Source of the DNA: Gigantopelta aegis
Lineage: Eukaryota; Mollusca; Gastropoda; Neomphalida; Peltospiridae
Assembly (NCBI RefSeq): GCF_016097555.1
Contig: NC_054699.1
Span: forward strand, 5,073,673-5,137,672
Reading direction: 5' to 3'
DNA: 64,000 nucleotides
Shown here: one piece after another, positions 33,337-44,792 of the stretch
Numbering within the stretch: position 1 is the stretch's first letter
How the letters are laid out: every line of letters starts with the position of its first letter
Position numbers and translations under genes: made by a program
The notes under the pieces: model-generated
Databases searched by the model: none
Told to the model about the DNA's origin: nothing
Seen by the model: the letters and a program-made list of their open reading frames with translations, nothing else

Positions 33337-33993
33337 AAACAATGTGTATAAAAGTTATATAATAAATTCTGTCTTGATGTTAAATATTATTTTGTTTTGT
33401 TATTTTTATATTCATAAAAAGACGTGCTGATATGTCACGCGCTGTTATTTTATATTTTATATTATTTACGCTCAAGTACCTGTGATCATCGGGGGTGGTG
33501 TAGTGTGTTTTCTTTATGAAAGACTAGGCTTTGTACGAGGTCTGATAAAGAACTTGAACTCAATAGTTACAAGATGACCATCAATAAAGGTTTACAGATT
33601 GAATAGAAAAGCTATTCATCGTTCATCCTTTGTGTAGGATTATTAAGCGAATGAATGCTCCTGAGAACATAAAAGGTTGTGGTTGAACACCGTGGCGATG
33701 GAAACACGTAAACATTTCTACCCAGTCCAGACCTAAGAAAGTACCAAACTTTCGCCTCCCTGGGTATATAATAGGACTTTGTGACTCGTCCTTTGAAGAC
33801 GGAGTCTGTAAACATGAGTGTTGTGTACTGAACCTTAAGTGGATATAAAACACTTAGAAACAGACTTTTGAATGTCGGTATGATAAAAAGATTTTGTAGT
33901 AGTGTTAAAATAGCGACGTGTAATGAACCAAAAAAGATGTTGGCCAGTGAAAACAATTCTTTTAAAAACATAAAATAATTTAATACAATATAT

Positions 33994-34196
33994 TTGAGAA
34001 ACGAACTTACTTTTTGTTGGTGTTTTTCACAGTCTTCAAATATAATCGCTTTCTTTCTCAGTTTATTTTTGGTGAAGTCTTGAATTCTCCACAACAGTTG
34101 TAAGGTTTAAGATAAATTTTATTTCAACATGAACGTAGATCTGTAGACTTCGGTGAACGAATGACAATGAAGCCAAAAGCACCCTTTTTATACCCG
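33994..34196 (-). other. Candidate minus-strand promoter and first exon
   Basis: On the minus strand GTATAAAAAGG (34186-34196) is a good TATA box. About 180 bp downstream, the sequence CCAACAAAAA is followed by a consensus donor GTAAGTTCG (GT at 34010-34009). A second TATA-like site on the plus strand (TATATAATA, 33763-33771) faces it. No recognisable protein. Confidence 0.35.
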
Positions 34197-34234
34197 AGGG
34201 AGGTACACTCAGCTCACTCCAAGGACCCACACCT

Positions 34235-34800
34235 GTACCCAGGCCATTGTCTCATACACAAAGACCATTGTTTCCTACATAAAGGCCATTGTTTTCCTAC
34301 CGAGACCATACACCTATACCTCCCTATACAAAGGCCTTTGTTCTGAAAGTAGGGGATGTCCATGCACCTGTTCACCACAGATACTAACATCGCCATTGTC
34401 TACACCAAGGCCTTTGTTTTTTTCTATAACCATTGTTTCTTACCGTAATCGCACACCTGCACCTAGCCCATTGTTTACACCAATCCTATTGTTCATACCA
34501 AGCCTATTGTCTATGCCAAACCCATTGTATACACCAACGCCTTTGTTTCCTCCATGGCCATTGTTTCTTACCAGGATGGCACACGTGCACCGTCCTATAC
34601 AAAGGCCATTGTTTCCTCCACAAAGGCCATTGTCTATACCAAGCCCATTGTCTCCTACACAAAGGCCATTGTTTCCTACCCAGGCCAGACACCTGCACAC
34701 TACTAGACAAAGGCCATTGTTTCCTACACAAAGTTCATTGTCTATACCGAGCCCATTGTCTACACCAAGCCCCATTGTCTACACCAAGCCCATTGTCTCA
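34235..34800 (+). repeat. Degenerate GGCCATTGTTTCCTACAC repeat
   Basis: About twenty imperfect copies of CCATTGTTTCCTACACAAAGG, with variants CCCATTGTCTACACCAAGC. The reading frames on both strands are repeat by-products. Confidence 0.85.
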
Positions 34801-34858
34801 AGGTCACGTGATCACGGGAAAGTAGGTCATGGCGCCCGGCAGGCCCCCCTACTACTCA

Positions 34859-34964
<106 letters not shown>

Positions 34965-35195
34965 TCAGGCAGAGACAGATGAGGCAGGCAGACAGAGAGA
35001 GAAAGATGAGGCAGACAGACCGACTTGCAGAGAGCAGAGGGAGAAAGGAGTTAAATGTTTGTTGAACACCCGACAAAAGCACCCTGCCAAACATTTGATA
35101 GTTGTGACATTCAGCTCTAGAGGAAACCCTCTACGTTGTTTTCACTAGCAACAAGAGGTCCTTTTATATGCACTCTTCACTAAACTGGAACGCTT

Positions 35196-35345
35196 TTACC
35201 ACGGCTTTTGATATACCATTCTTTGTGCATTGGTTGGGACGAAAAAAATCAATCAGAGAATGGTTCCATCGTGAGGGTTCGATCCTTCGATCCATGCTCC
35301 TGAGCCTTGGACACTGGCTCGAGCACTGGAGGGAACACACTGGTT
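35196..35345 (-). mobile_element. Diverged SINE family A fragment
   Basis: Contains 'ccacggcttttgatatacca' and 'gtgcattggttgggacgaaa', clear but diverged matches to the SINE body, followed by the head region with a GGTTCGATCC B-box-like string. Confidence 0.6.
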
Positions 35346-35446
35346 CGCCTCAAGCAATCGATTTTACCACCGATCGCATCTCGGGCGATCGCTTTATTAC
35401 TGAGCTACTTGGTTGATGTGATTTTTTAAGAGACTGTCCCTAGTTT

Positions 35447-37681
35447 CCTGCTATTGTAACATATTACCAGCTAGCAGGGTGTATACTACCAAATCAAATC
35501 CCAGAGACGACAATAGTAACATATTACCAGCTAGCAGGGTGTATACTACCAAATCAAATCCCAGAGACGACAATAGTAACATATTACCAGCTAGCAGGTT
35601 CTATACTACCAAATCAAATCCCAGAGACGACAATAGTAACATATTACCAGCTAGCAGGGTGTATACTACCAAATCAAATCCCAGAGACGACAATAGTAAC
35701 ATATTACCAGCTAGCAGGGTGTATACTACCAAATCAAATCCCAGAGACGACAATAGTAACATATTACCAGCTAGCAGGTTCTATACTACCAAATCAAATC
35801 CCAGAGACGACAATAGTAACATATTACCAGCTAGCAGGTTCTATACTACCAAATCAAATCCCATAGACGACAATAGTAACATATTACCAGCTAGCAGGTT
35901 CTATACTACCAAATCAAATCCCAGAGACGACAATAATAACATATTACCAGCTAGCAGGTTCTATACTACCAAATCAAATCCCAGAGACGACAATAGTAAC
36001 ATTACCAGCTAGCAGGGTGTATACTACCAAATCAAATCCCAGAGACGACAATAGTAACATATTATCAGCTAGCAGGGTGTATACTACCAAATCAAATCCC
36101 ATAGACGACAACAGTAACATTACCAGCTAGCAGGGTGTATACTACCAAATCAAATCCCATAGACGACAATAGTAACATATTACCAGCTAGCAGGTTCTAT
36201 ACTACCAAATCAAATCCCAGAGACGACAATAGTAACATATTACCAGCTAGCAGGTTCTATACTACCAAATCAAATCCCAGAGACGACAATAGTAACATAT
36301 TACCAGCTAGCAGGGTGTATACTACCAAATCAAATCCCAGAGACGACAACGGTAACATTACCAGCTAGCAGGGTGTATACTACCAAATCAAATGCCAGAG
36401 ACGACAACAGTAACATATTATCAGCTAGCAGGGTGTATACTACCAAATCAAATCCCAGAGACGACAACAGTAACATATTACCAGCTAACAGGGTGTATAC
36501 TACCAAATCAAATCCCAGAGACGACAATAGTAACATATTACCAGCTAGCAGGGTGTATACTACCAAATCAAATCCCAGAGACGACAATAGTAACATATTA
36601 CCAGCTAGCAGGTTCTATACTACCAAATCAAATCCCATAGACGACAATAGTAACATATTACCAGCTAGCAGGTTCTATACTACCAAATCAAATCCCAGAG
36701 ACGACAATAATAACATATTACCAGCTAGCAGGTTCTATACTACCAAATCAAATCCCAGAGACGACAATAGTAACATTACCAGCTAGCAGGGTGTATACTA
36801 CCAAATCAAATCCCAGAGACGACAATAGTAACATATTACCAGCTAGCAGGGTGTATACTACCAAATCAAATCCCAGAGACGACAATAGTAACATATTACC
36901 AGCTAGCAGGTTCTATACTACCAAATCAAATCCCAGAGACGACAATAGTAACATATTACCAGCTAGCAGGGTGTATACTACCAAATCAAATCCCAGAGAC
37001 GACAATAGTAACATATTACCAGCTAGCAGGGTGTATACTACCAAATCAAATCCCAGAGACGACAATAGTAACATATTACCAGCTAGCAGGGTGTATACTA
37101 CCAAATCAAATCCCAGAGACGACAATAGTAACATATTATCAGCTAGCAGGGTGTATACTACCAAATCAAATCCCATAGACGACAACAGTAACATTACCAG
37201 CTAGCAGGGTGTATACTACCAAATCAAATCCCATAGACGACAATAGTAACATATTACCAGCTAGCAGGTTCTATACTACCAAATCAAATCCCAGAGACGA
37301 CAATAGTAACATATTACCAGCTAGCAGGTTCTATACTACCAAATCAAATCCCAGAGACGACAATAGTAACATATTACCAGCTAGCAGGGTGTATACTACC
37401 AAATCAAATCCCAGAGACGACAATAGTAACATTACCAGCTAGCAGGGTGTATACTACCAAATCAAATCCCAGAGACGACAATAGTAACATATTACCAGCT
37501 AGCAGGGTGTATACTACCAAATCAAATCCCAGAGACGACAATAGTAACATATTACCAGCTAGCAGGGTGTATACTACCAAATCAAATCCCAGAGACGACA
37601 ACAGTAACATTACCAGCTAGCAGGGTGTATACTACCAAATCAAATCCCAGAGACGACAACAGTAACATATTATCAGCTAGC
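35447..37681 (+). repeat. 60-bp satellite array, about 37 copies
   Basis: Unit ATATTACCAGCTAGCAGGGT, then GTATACTACCAAATCAAATC, then CCAGAGACGACAATAGTAAC. Variants are GGGTGTAT/GGTTCTAT, CAGAGAC/CATAGAC and CAATAG/CAACAG. Seven monomers are 58 bp because one AT is missing (starts 36001, 36119, 36357, 36775, 37193, 37431, 37609). A TTAA-type element end (TTAAGAGACTGTCCCTAG, 35426 on) lies just left of the array. The 60-bp period leaves frames open on both strands; I do not treat these as genes. Confidence 0.97.
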
Positions 37682-37691
37682 TTGAGCTGGG

Positions 37692-37699
37692 GTGTCGTT

Positions 37700-37759
<60 letters not shown>

Positions 37760-37821
37760 TAATTTAAAAATAAAATTAATAATTAATTTTGACCAGTATG
37801 TACCTTTGATACAGTGTCGTT

Positions 37822-37877
<56 letters not shown>

Positions 37878-37941
37878 TAATTTAAAAATAAAATTAATAA
37901 TTAATTTTGACCAGTATGTACCTTTGATACAGTGTCGTTTA

Positions 37942-38005
<64 letters not shown>

Positions 38006-38060
38006 TAATTTAAAAATAAAATTAATAATTAATTTTGACCAGTATGTACCTTTAATACAG
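37692..38060. repeat. Triplicated (CA)n unit
   Basis: Three direct copies (starts 37692, 37814, 37932) of a unit of about 120 bp: GTGTCGTTTAACA, a CA run, then TTAATTTAAAAATAAAATTA and ACCAGTATGTACCTTTGATA. Confidence 0.95.
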
Positions 38061-38112
38061 TGCCTTTAATTAGAGCTATATAGCTGCGTTTGTATGTTGT
38101 ACTGGTACACGA

Positions 38113-38297
38113 TGCTGTCGACTGATCACGATTCGACTGAAGTGTTTCTTTTTCGGGAAATCATTTCTGTACTTGCTAGTTCTCCAGAAACAGAAACACG
38201 CTTTGGAAATATTGTTCACGAGTTACGTGGCGTCAAACAAAGCTGGGTCACATGCTGGAAATTTCCACCAGACATACAATATAAACAGCCTGACAGG
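38113..38297 (+). CDS. Candidate first coding exon, unrecognised
   Basis: ATG at 38113 opens 61-62 codons (reading STDHDSTEVFLFREIISVL and then RFGNIVHELRGVKQSWVTC), ending at GACAG|GTAATG, a fair donor with GT at 38298. The composition looks protein-like (amphipathic helix, conserved-looking tryptophans) and no copy exists elsewhere in the window. I do not recognise a family. No downstream exon was found within reach, since transposons begin at 38.7 kb. It could be a host exon or a transposon fragment. Confidence 0.35.
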
Positions 38298-38697
38298 TAA
38301 TGCTTGTCAAGGTTGGAAACAATACCTGTAGGACGTTTGGACCGATATACGACCAGTTCCACTATATAGGCCCACAGTTTTATAATATTGAATTTCTATT
38401 CAACGAATGCATGCCTCAATAAGTCGCATAATGTTTGTAAAGCACGTTTTAAACTACGACTGACAGTAGCTCGAGTGTCCTCTAGGTCTATTCTGTTAAA
38501 ATAGGGCTAGAGTGCTTAATGTTAAAAACGGTACATTTTCACATTTCTCACAACCAAAAGATCGTTAAGTACTGTTTCTATAATATATATAGAGCTTGTG
38601 GTGCGGGTGCTGGTTTCTGATAGGGGAGTCGCGTTTCTCCTTGTAACTTTTATACTAGTCACTAACTAAGTATATTTCTAATAGAGGCTATAATATA
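38298..38697. other. Spacer, nothing recognised
   Basis: AT-rich, with no reading frame or repeat match in the window. Confidence 0.4.
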
Positions 38698-39505
38698 CTT
38701 AACTCCAAAAGAAACGCGAAAATTTTAAAATATTAAAAAACCCACATTTGAATAAACTATGTACAAATCGATTAAGTTGACCAATAGCCATCTTGTCAGC
38801 GTATCCAATTCCACATAACGCATGAAAAAAACGAGTACAGTGTGACGTCACGCACGTGCTGAAATTGACGACCAAAATCGATCTGGAATGCAAAACGGGT
38901 GGATCATGAAAGATGCGAATTGCACGTGAAACACTACCAGGCCTGGGTATAAAAGAAACGCCAGACAGCAATGTTCAACTCATTTTACGAGTAGCGATAC
39001 AACGATGCCACGACTTAACGCTGATTCCAGACATAGAGCTTTGGGGAATTTGGAGGCCGGAATGGATGCCAGGCAGGTTGCACGTGCTTTCGGTGTCCAT
39101 GTCTCGACAATCTACCGTCTCATAGACCGATTTCTACAGAACAACAACGTCGTCGACCGTCCACGTAGCGGCCGTCCCAGAGTGACGTCACAGCGCCAGG
39201 ACCGTTACATCGTCCGAACTCACATGCGTGATCGGTTCGTACCAGCCACCACAACAGCCCGGCAGACAGTGGGAACCCACAACCGCCCCGTTTCCTACAC
39301 CACGGTACGACGTCGTCTGATCGCCATCCATCTGAACTGTCGTCGACCGTACATTGGACAACGTCTCACACAGCGACACCGCCTTGCACGACACAACTGG
39401 GCTGTTCTGCATCGACAGTGGCGGAACCGACAGTGGCAGAACATCGTCTTCTCCGACGAAAGCCGCTACTGCTTAGATAGGGCCGACGGTCGTATGAGAT
39501 TAATC
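38698..39505 (+). mobile_element. Truncated Tc1/mariner transposon
   Basis: Left terminal region TTAACTCCAAAAGAAACGCG and a 5' leader with a TATAAAAG box (about 38949), followed by the transposase N-terminal half. The right half and right inverted repeat are replaced by the composite repeat that starts at about 39510. Confidence 0.8.
39005..39500 (+). pseudogene. Tc1-type transposase, N-terminal two thirds
   Basis: ATG at 39005. Residues 1-60 form the first helix-turn-helix (RALGNLEAGMDARQVARAFG, VSTIYRLIDRF). A GRPR-type linker follows (DRPRSGRPRVTSQ), then the second DNA-binding domain, and the catalytic core begins at about 110. One catalytic Asp lies in IVFSDESRYCLD; the first would be upstream and the last carboxylate is lost. 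The final residues of the open frame come from the adjoining repeat. Full Tc1 transposases are about 340 residues; about 165 remain. Confidence 0.85.
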
Positions 39506-39509
39506 ACCG

Positions 39510-40603
39510 TCTATTGGCTATCAAGTATTTAATAATTCTGACATATAACGTTAGTTGAATCTTGCTACATTATTCACAGGACAGCATATACCACGGTCTT
39601 TGGTATACCAGTCGTAGGGCACTGGTTCGGTTCACTGAGGGGTTCGATCATGTGACCGAAGCATCTGTCGACTCGAGTGCTCTACCGACTAAGCTAGTAA
39701 GAGAATGAACGAATGAATGAATGAATGACGAAAATTATATCGCCTATTGGGTGTCAAACTAAGTAACTAAATGAATTCATAATCACCATCAATATAAATT
39801 GAAGAGTTAAAATTAAAACACAGTGTAAAGAACTCTGATTTTTTAAAATTTTATAATAACATTCAGTTCAGGATGGAATCGAGCGAGTCAATATTGTATA
39901 ATGTCCTTAGCAAAGGAGAACTTTCCCGAGAAAACACAATTCTCCAGAAAACAAAATCTAGTTGTCGTGTGTAGTGCATTCATGTATAATATATAGCTCT
40001 GTCGAGTGAGTCAGTATTGCACAATACCCTCAGCCAAGCGGAGCTTTCTCGGGGAAACCTAATTCTCCAGAAAGGAAAGCGATAACACAATAATTGATCT
40101 TTACACAAGGGCCTGCACTATTTGCGACTCTGGTTTGTCTATTACATCAATCTTTTCAGTTGGCTGGAGGCCAAATTGGCAAACTAGTTTTTCTTTCTTT
40201 CTTTTAAATTAGTTTCGTGCTTATATCCAATTAAGGTTCAAGCACGCTGACCTAGGCACACACCTCAGCTATCTGGGCTGCTAATTATTAGTGGTTAGTG
40301 AGAGAGAGAAGAGGGTGTAGTGGTCTTACACCTACCCAATGAGTCGTTAAAACTCGCTCTGGGTGGGAGCCGGTACCAGGCTGCGAACCCTGTACCTACC
40401 AACCTTATGCTTGATGGCTTAATCACGACACCACCGAGGCTGGTACTAGTTGTTAATGTCGTTGGTTTGGGAACTGGTAAGTGCTGGGTTCGCATCCCAG
40501 TACTAGCTCCTACCAAGAGTGATTTTTCCAGACACTGAGTGTGTGGTTAAGACCAATTATATTATCAATTGTTCGCCAATATATGTTTTCTATGCGTTGA
40601 TTT
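39510..40603 (-). repeat. 1.1-kb composite repeat, copy 1 (empty site)
   Basis: Contains a SINE A-like segment (39560-39690), two internal versions of the CAATATTG/CAGTATTG...CTCCAGAAA motif (39882-39953, 40004-40078), and a second tRNA-derived SINE-like segment (40330-40460). That segment reads in antisense: TGTCGTGATTAAGCCATC as A-box region and GGGTTCGCAGCC as B box. It is colinear with 45020-47654, which carries a Tc1 insertion. Here that site is empty (TATAATATATAGCT, about 39990). Confidence 0.8.
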
Positions 40604-40639
40604 AATTCTTCACAAAACATAAAGGTTATCTATTTAAAA

Positions 40640-41090
40640 CCATTTCTAACTTAGATGGTTCCAATACAGGATACTTCATAAAATATTAACTACTAATAAT
40701 TTCGCATATAAATTTAAATTAGTTGACAGTGAAACGTGTACTCTTTGTCAAGAAGGAAAATAATCAATAGTACATTTATTTTGGGAATGTAAAATTGTTC
40801 AGCACTTTTGGAATGATTATTGAAATTGGTTATCAAACTCATGCAAGCATATATGTAATTTAAAGCTTTCTTTTGAGTTAGTGATATTTGGATGTAAAGA
40901 TAATATTAAAACAAATAATATTTTTGACCTGTTACTATTATTAGCTAAATACTTTATATATAAATGTATAATGCAAAGGGTCCAATTAAATATTATACAT
41001 TTCCAAAACGAAGCGAAACAATGATATAAAGTAAAACAATATATTTATTTAATAAGAACAATCTTACTAAATTCTTCACTAAGTGGTCAG
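40640..41090 (+). mobile_element. LINE 3' fragment with Cys/His finger
   Basis: Translation gives ILHKILTTNNFAYKFKLVDS, then CTLCQEGK and HLFWECKIVQHFW, the terminal zinc-binding motif (CxxC...HxxxxC) of L1/CR1-type polymerases. A stop after QEGK and others show decay. The upstream RT is absent. Confidence 0.65.
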
Positions 41091-41171
41091 TGTAATATTC
41101 CCTCTTTGAACAGACCTAATTTTGTAACATTCGTTGTGCATCTTCTTGTTCTCGCCGGTACACGTAAAAAG

Positions 41172-41280
41172 TAAAGTAAAGTTTGTTTTATTTAACGATA
41201 CCACTAGAGCACATTGATTTTTTTTATCTTATCATCGGCTATTGGACGTCAAACATATGGTCATTTTCAGTATTCTAGCT
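41172..41280 (-). mobile_element. SINE family A tail fragment
   Basis: Contains 'tttgttttatttaacgatac', 'cactagagcacattgat' and 'atcggctattggacgtcaaa', the SINE tail in antisense. The 360 bp that follow hold no gene I can support. Confidence 0.75.
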
Positions 41281-41759
41281 AGCAATAAATAGAGGGGCGC
41301 TGCGCCCTGCCCCCGTTTTGTGCCACCCTGCCGTGTTTGTTTCAGAACCGCCCCTGATTATCGCCGCCCTGCCCTAATTCATTGTCAAACAAAAATACAA
41401 AATCTTGCTTTCCTCTCAAAGCGTGTACAGTGTTGTTACGGGTCTGAATTCCCAATTAAAAAACGTTTGACAATACATTGTTTGGCCACAGTTGTGAAAG
41501 CCGATAGCAGTAACGTGATATGTTTTTTTCCTTTTCTATTGTTAGTCGATATGACTGCAGACGAGAGGACAGGCAGTCTTACAAAGCTTGAATGCGAAGT
41601 AATCCTCACACCGTCACGCACATAACCACACACCACCTAGCAAACATCTAGTTGAAAGTAGACCATCATGATAAACTTCGACAGAACGTCAAATGCGAAA
41701 TGCGAAGTAATTGTTGCCTTTGCAAATACCCAGACCAAGATACATATAGTTTAACTCAC

Positions 41760-42325
41760 TCAGGGTTTGGAGTCTGTATCTGGATTAAAAATCCCATGCC
41801 CCGACAGGGATCCGAACCCAGTACCTACCAGCCTGTAGACCGATGGTCTAACCATGTGCGTATTTTAAATATTTATGTACGTCGTTCATAGAATGGAAAA
41901 GAAGGAAAAAAGAAAGAAAGAAATGTTTTATTTAACGACGCACTCAACACATTTTATTTACGGTTATATGGCGTCAGACATATGGTTAAGGATCACACAG
42001 ATTTTGAGAGGAAACCCGCTGTCGCCACTTCATGGGCTACTCTTTCCGATTAGCAGCAAGGGATCTTTTATTTGCATCTCCCACAGGCAGGATAGCACAA
42101 ACTATGGCCTTTGTTGAACCAGTTATGGATCACTGGTCGGTGCAAGTGGTTTACACCTACCCATTGAGCCTTGCGGAGCACTCACAGGGTTTGGAGTCGG
42201 TATCTGAATTAAAAATCCCATGCCCCGACAGGGATCCGAACCCAGTACCTACCAGCCTGTAGACCGATGGCCTAACCATGTGCGTATTTTAAATATTTAT
42301 GTACGTCGTTCATAGAATGGAAAAG
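41760..42325 (-). mobile_element. SINE-like family B flanked by a 140-bp direct repeat
   Basis: A family B copy (41918-42150, 'atggcgtcagacatatggtt') sits between two nearly identical segments of about 140 bp (41760-41902 and 42184-42325). Each holds a tRNA-like piece in antisense (GGTACTGGGTTCGGATCCCT, with a B-box-like GGTTCGGATCC) and the tail ATTTATGTACGTCGTTCATA. The arrangement suggests one SINE inserted into, or recombined with, another. Confidence 0.65.
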
Positions 42326-42393
42326 AATGATAAAATGTGTTTTTTGTGTGAGAGAGAGACATAAATGGAAAGCTAGATTGATTAGATATATAG

Positions 42394-42394
42394 T

Positions 42395-42469
<75 letters not shown>

Positions 42470-42525
42470 GGGGATGAGGGAGGGAGGGGTGGTGGTGGTG
42501 GTGTGGAGGGGGGGGGGGGGGGGGG
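42394..42525. repeat. (GA)n microsatellite and G tract
   Basis: About 73 bp of GA repeats followed by GGTGGTGGTG and a run of G at about 42508-42525. Confidence 0.95.
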
Positions 42526-42842
42526 TGTCACGGTTGCAAGCCAGTATGCTAAATTATTATATTGTGTTGTTTTATTATTTCTATGTACACAACTCATGTT
42601 TTGTCCTTGGCATGTGTTGTTCTAATTGTAAACAAGGGGCTGGGAATAAAAAATACCCCCAAAAAAACCCCATCAAAACCCACCAACCTCACACCCCACA
42701 TCCCGTAATTTAACTTGGAACTAGTTTATGATGAGACTGAACAAAGTCAAACTGTTGCGTTGAAATAAACTTTCACAAGCGCATGTGTTCGCCATTTTCC
42801 GAGTTGTTATACAGACCGACATCGTAGACGTCGTGCCTTTGG

Positions 42843-43140
42843 TTACAAACGGGCGGGACATAGCCCAGTTGTAAAGCGTTCGCTTCATGCGCAGTCGGTC
42901 TGGGATTGACCTCCGACTGTGGGCCCATTGGGCTATTTCTCCTTTCAGCCAGCGTAGCACGACTGGTATATCAAAGGCCGTGGTATGTGCTACCCTGTGT
43001 GTGGGATAATGCATATAAAATATCCCTTGCTACTAATAAAACAATGTAGAGCGTTTCCTTTTTAAGATTTTATGTCAAAAGTACCAAATGTTTGTATTAA
43101 TAAATCAATATGCTCTAGTGGTGTTGCTAAACAAAACATT
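42843..43140 (+). mobile_element. SINE family A, nearly full length
   Basis: The best copy in the window. The tRNA-like head GGGCGGGACATAGCCCAGTT has an A box (TAGCCCAGTTG) and a degenerate B box (GGGATTGACCTCC). The body follows ('ggcccattgggctatttctc', 'gactggtatatcaaaggccg'), then the tail ending GTGGTGTTGCTAAACAAAAC. Such elements are transcribed by RNA polymerase III and copied by LINE machinery. Confidence 0.85.
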
Positions 43141-43448
43141 TGGTTATAACAGAAAAAAGATAGGTGAGGTCCCATTTCCGTTGATTAATTCTAGTAGTGA
43201 GCTGTTCTTGTATATGGTATTTTTGGCGTGCTTCCATCAGAAAACTGCTCAAGCACGCCAGTCGTGGGCACAACCTCTGACTTCGTCAAAGAGTTCCATC
43301 CAGGTCTGGCTTGTAGTATTTATATTTATGTCGTATATCTTGACTGAAATGTTGTAAAGCAAAATTATTTAGCCACATATTTTACCATTATTTGAAATTA
43401 ATTTTATGGTTAGCACCAAGAAAGGTTCTTTTGGGTGTATATTATCAG

Positions 43449-43976
43449 TAAAATAGTTTGTTTTGTTTCTCGACACCACTAGAGCACATTGAATTATTAA
43501 TCATCGGCTATTGAATGTCAAACATTTGGGACTTTTGACATATAATCTTAGAGAGGAAACCCGCTACATTTTCCGTTAGTATCAAGGGATATTTTATAAT
43601 ATGCATCATCGCACAGACAGGATAGTACATAGCAAGGCATTTGATATACCAGTCGTGGTGCACTGGCTGGGACGAGAAATTATTATTCCAGGAAATAACA
43701 CCCACGATAATTCCCCGTGTCTAGTATACAGAAAGTATAGCTGTATTTCTCGGAAATCAATACTAGAACTGGGCCTTTTGTCGTCTGATAACGATCCATA
43801 TTTGTAACAGTTTTCTGGAAAAACCCAGTTCTAGGAAAATAGCAGGGCTCGTGTCATTATGTCGTGTCAATGAATATTGTGACATCCCACAGACAGGATA
43901 GCACATACCACGACCTTTGATATACCAGTCCTTCGTGGACTGGTTGACTGATTGGAACGAGAAATAGCCCAATGAG
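43449..43976 (-). mobile_element. Two SINE family A pieces with an intervening segment
   Basis: 43449-43683 is the tail and body in antisense; 43887-43976 is a second body piece. Between them lie about 200 bp holding a loose inverted repeat (AGAACTGGGCCTTTTGTCG region against TTCTGGAAAAACCCAGTTCT). Either two insertions or one SINE split by a small element. Confidence 0.7.
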
Positions 43977-44029
43977 TTGTTAAAACTAACATTTCATTTT
44001 GATTTATTTTTATCCTGGGCGCGCGAGCG

Positions 44030-44545
44030 CGCACACACACACACACACACAGACACACACACACACACACACGCACGCACACCAGTCATCTATCTAGACT
44101 GTCTGTCCAGGACAGTCGTTAATGGTGGGTACGCACACACACACACGCGCACACAGACATACACACACGCACACATACACACACGCACACATACACACGC
44201 ACGCACGCACACACACGCACACCAGTCATCTATCTAGACTGTCCAGGACAGTCGTTAATGGTGGGTACGCACACACACACACACGCGCACACAGACATAC
44301 ACACACGCACACATCCGCACGCACACACACGCACCAATCATCTACCAAGTCTGTCCAGGACAGTCGTTAATGGTGGGTACACACACACACACACACAAAG
44401 ACACACACACACCAATCATCTACCAAGACTGTCTGTCCAGGACAGTCGTTAATGGTGAATACACACACACATACACACACACGCGCGCACAGACACACAC
44501 ACACATCTACCTTGACTGTCTGTCCATGACAATCGTTAATGGTGG

Positions 44546-44596
<51 letters not shown>

Positions 44597-44677
44597 AATC
44601 ATCTACCTAGACCGTCTGTCCAGGACAGTCGTTAATGGTGGGTACACACACACACACACACACACATACACACACGG

Positions 44678-44709
<32 letters not shown>

Positions 44710-44753
44710 ATCATCTACCTTGACTGTCTGTCCATGACAGTCGTTAATGGTGG

Positions 44754-44792
<39 letters not shown>

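Noticed and set aside
35479-37610. Long repetitive reading frames (YTTKSNPRDDNSNI on plus, LLLSSLGFDLVVYTL on minus)
   Set aside because: They follow from a 60-bp period divisible by three with no stop in those frames. The array is interrupted by 58-bp units that change frame, and nothing else supports translation.
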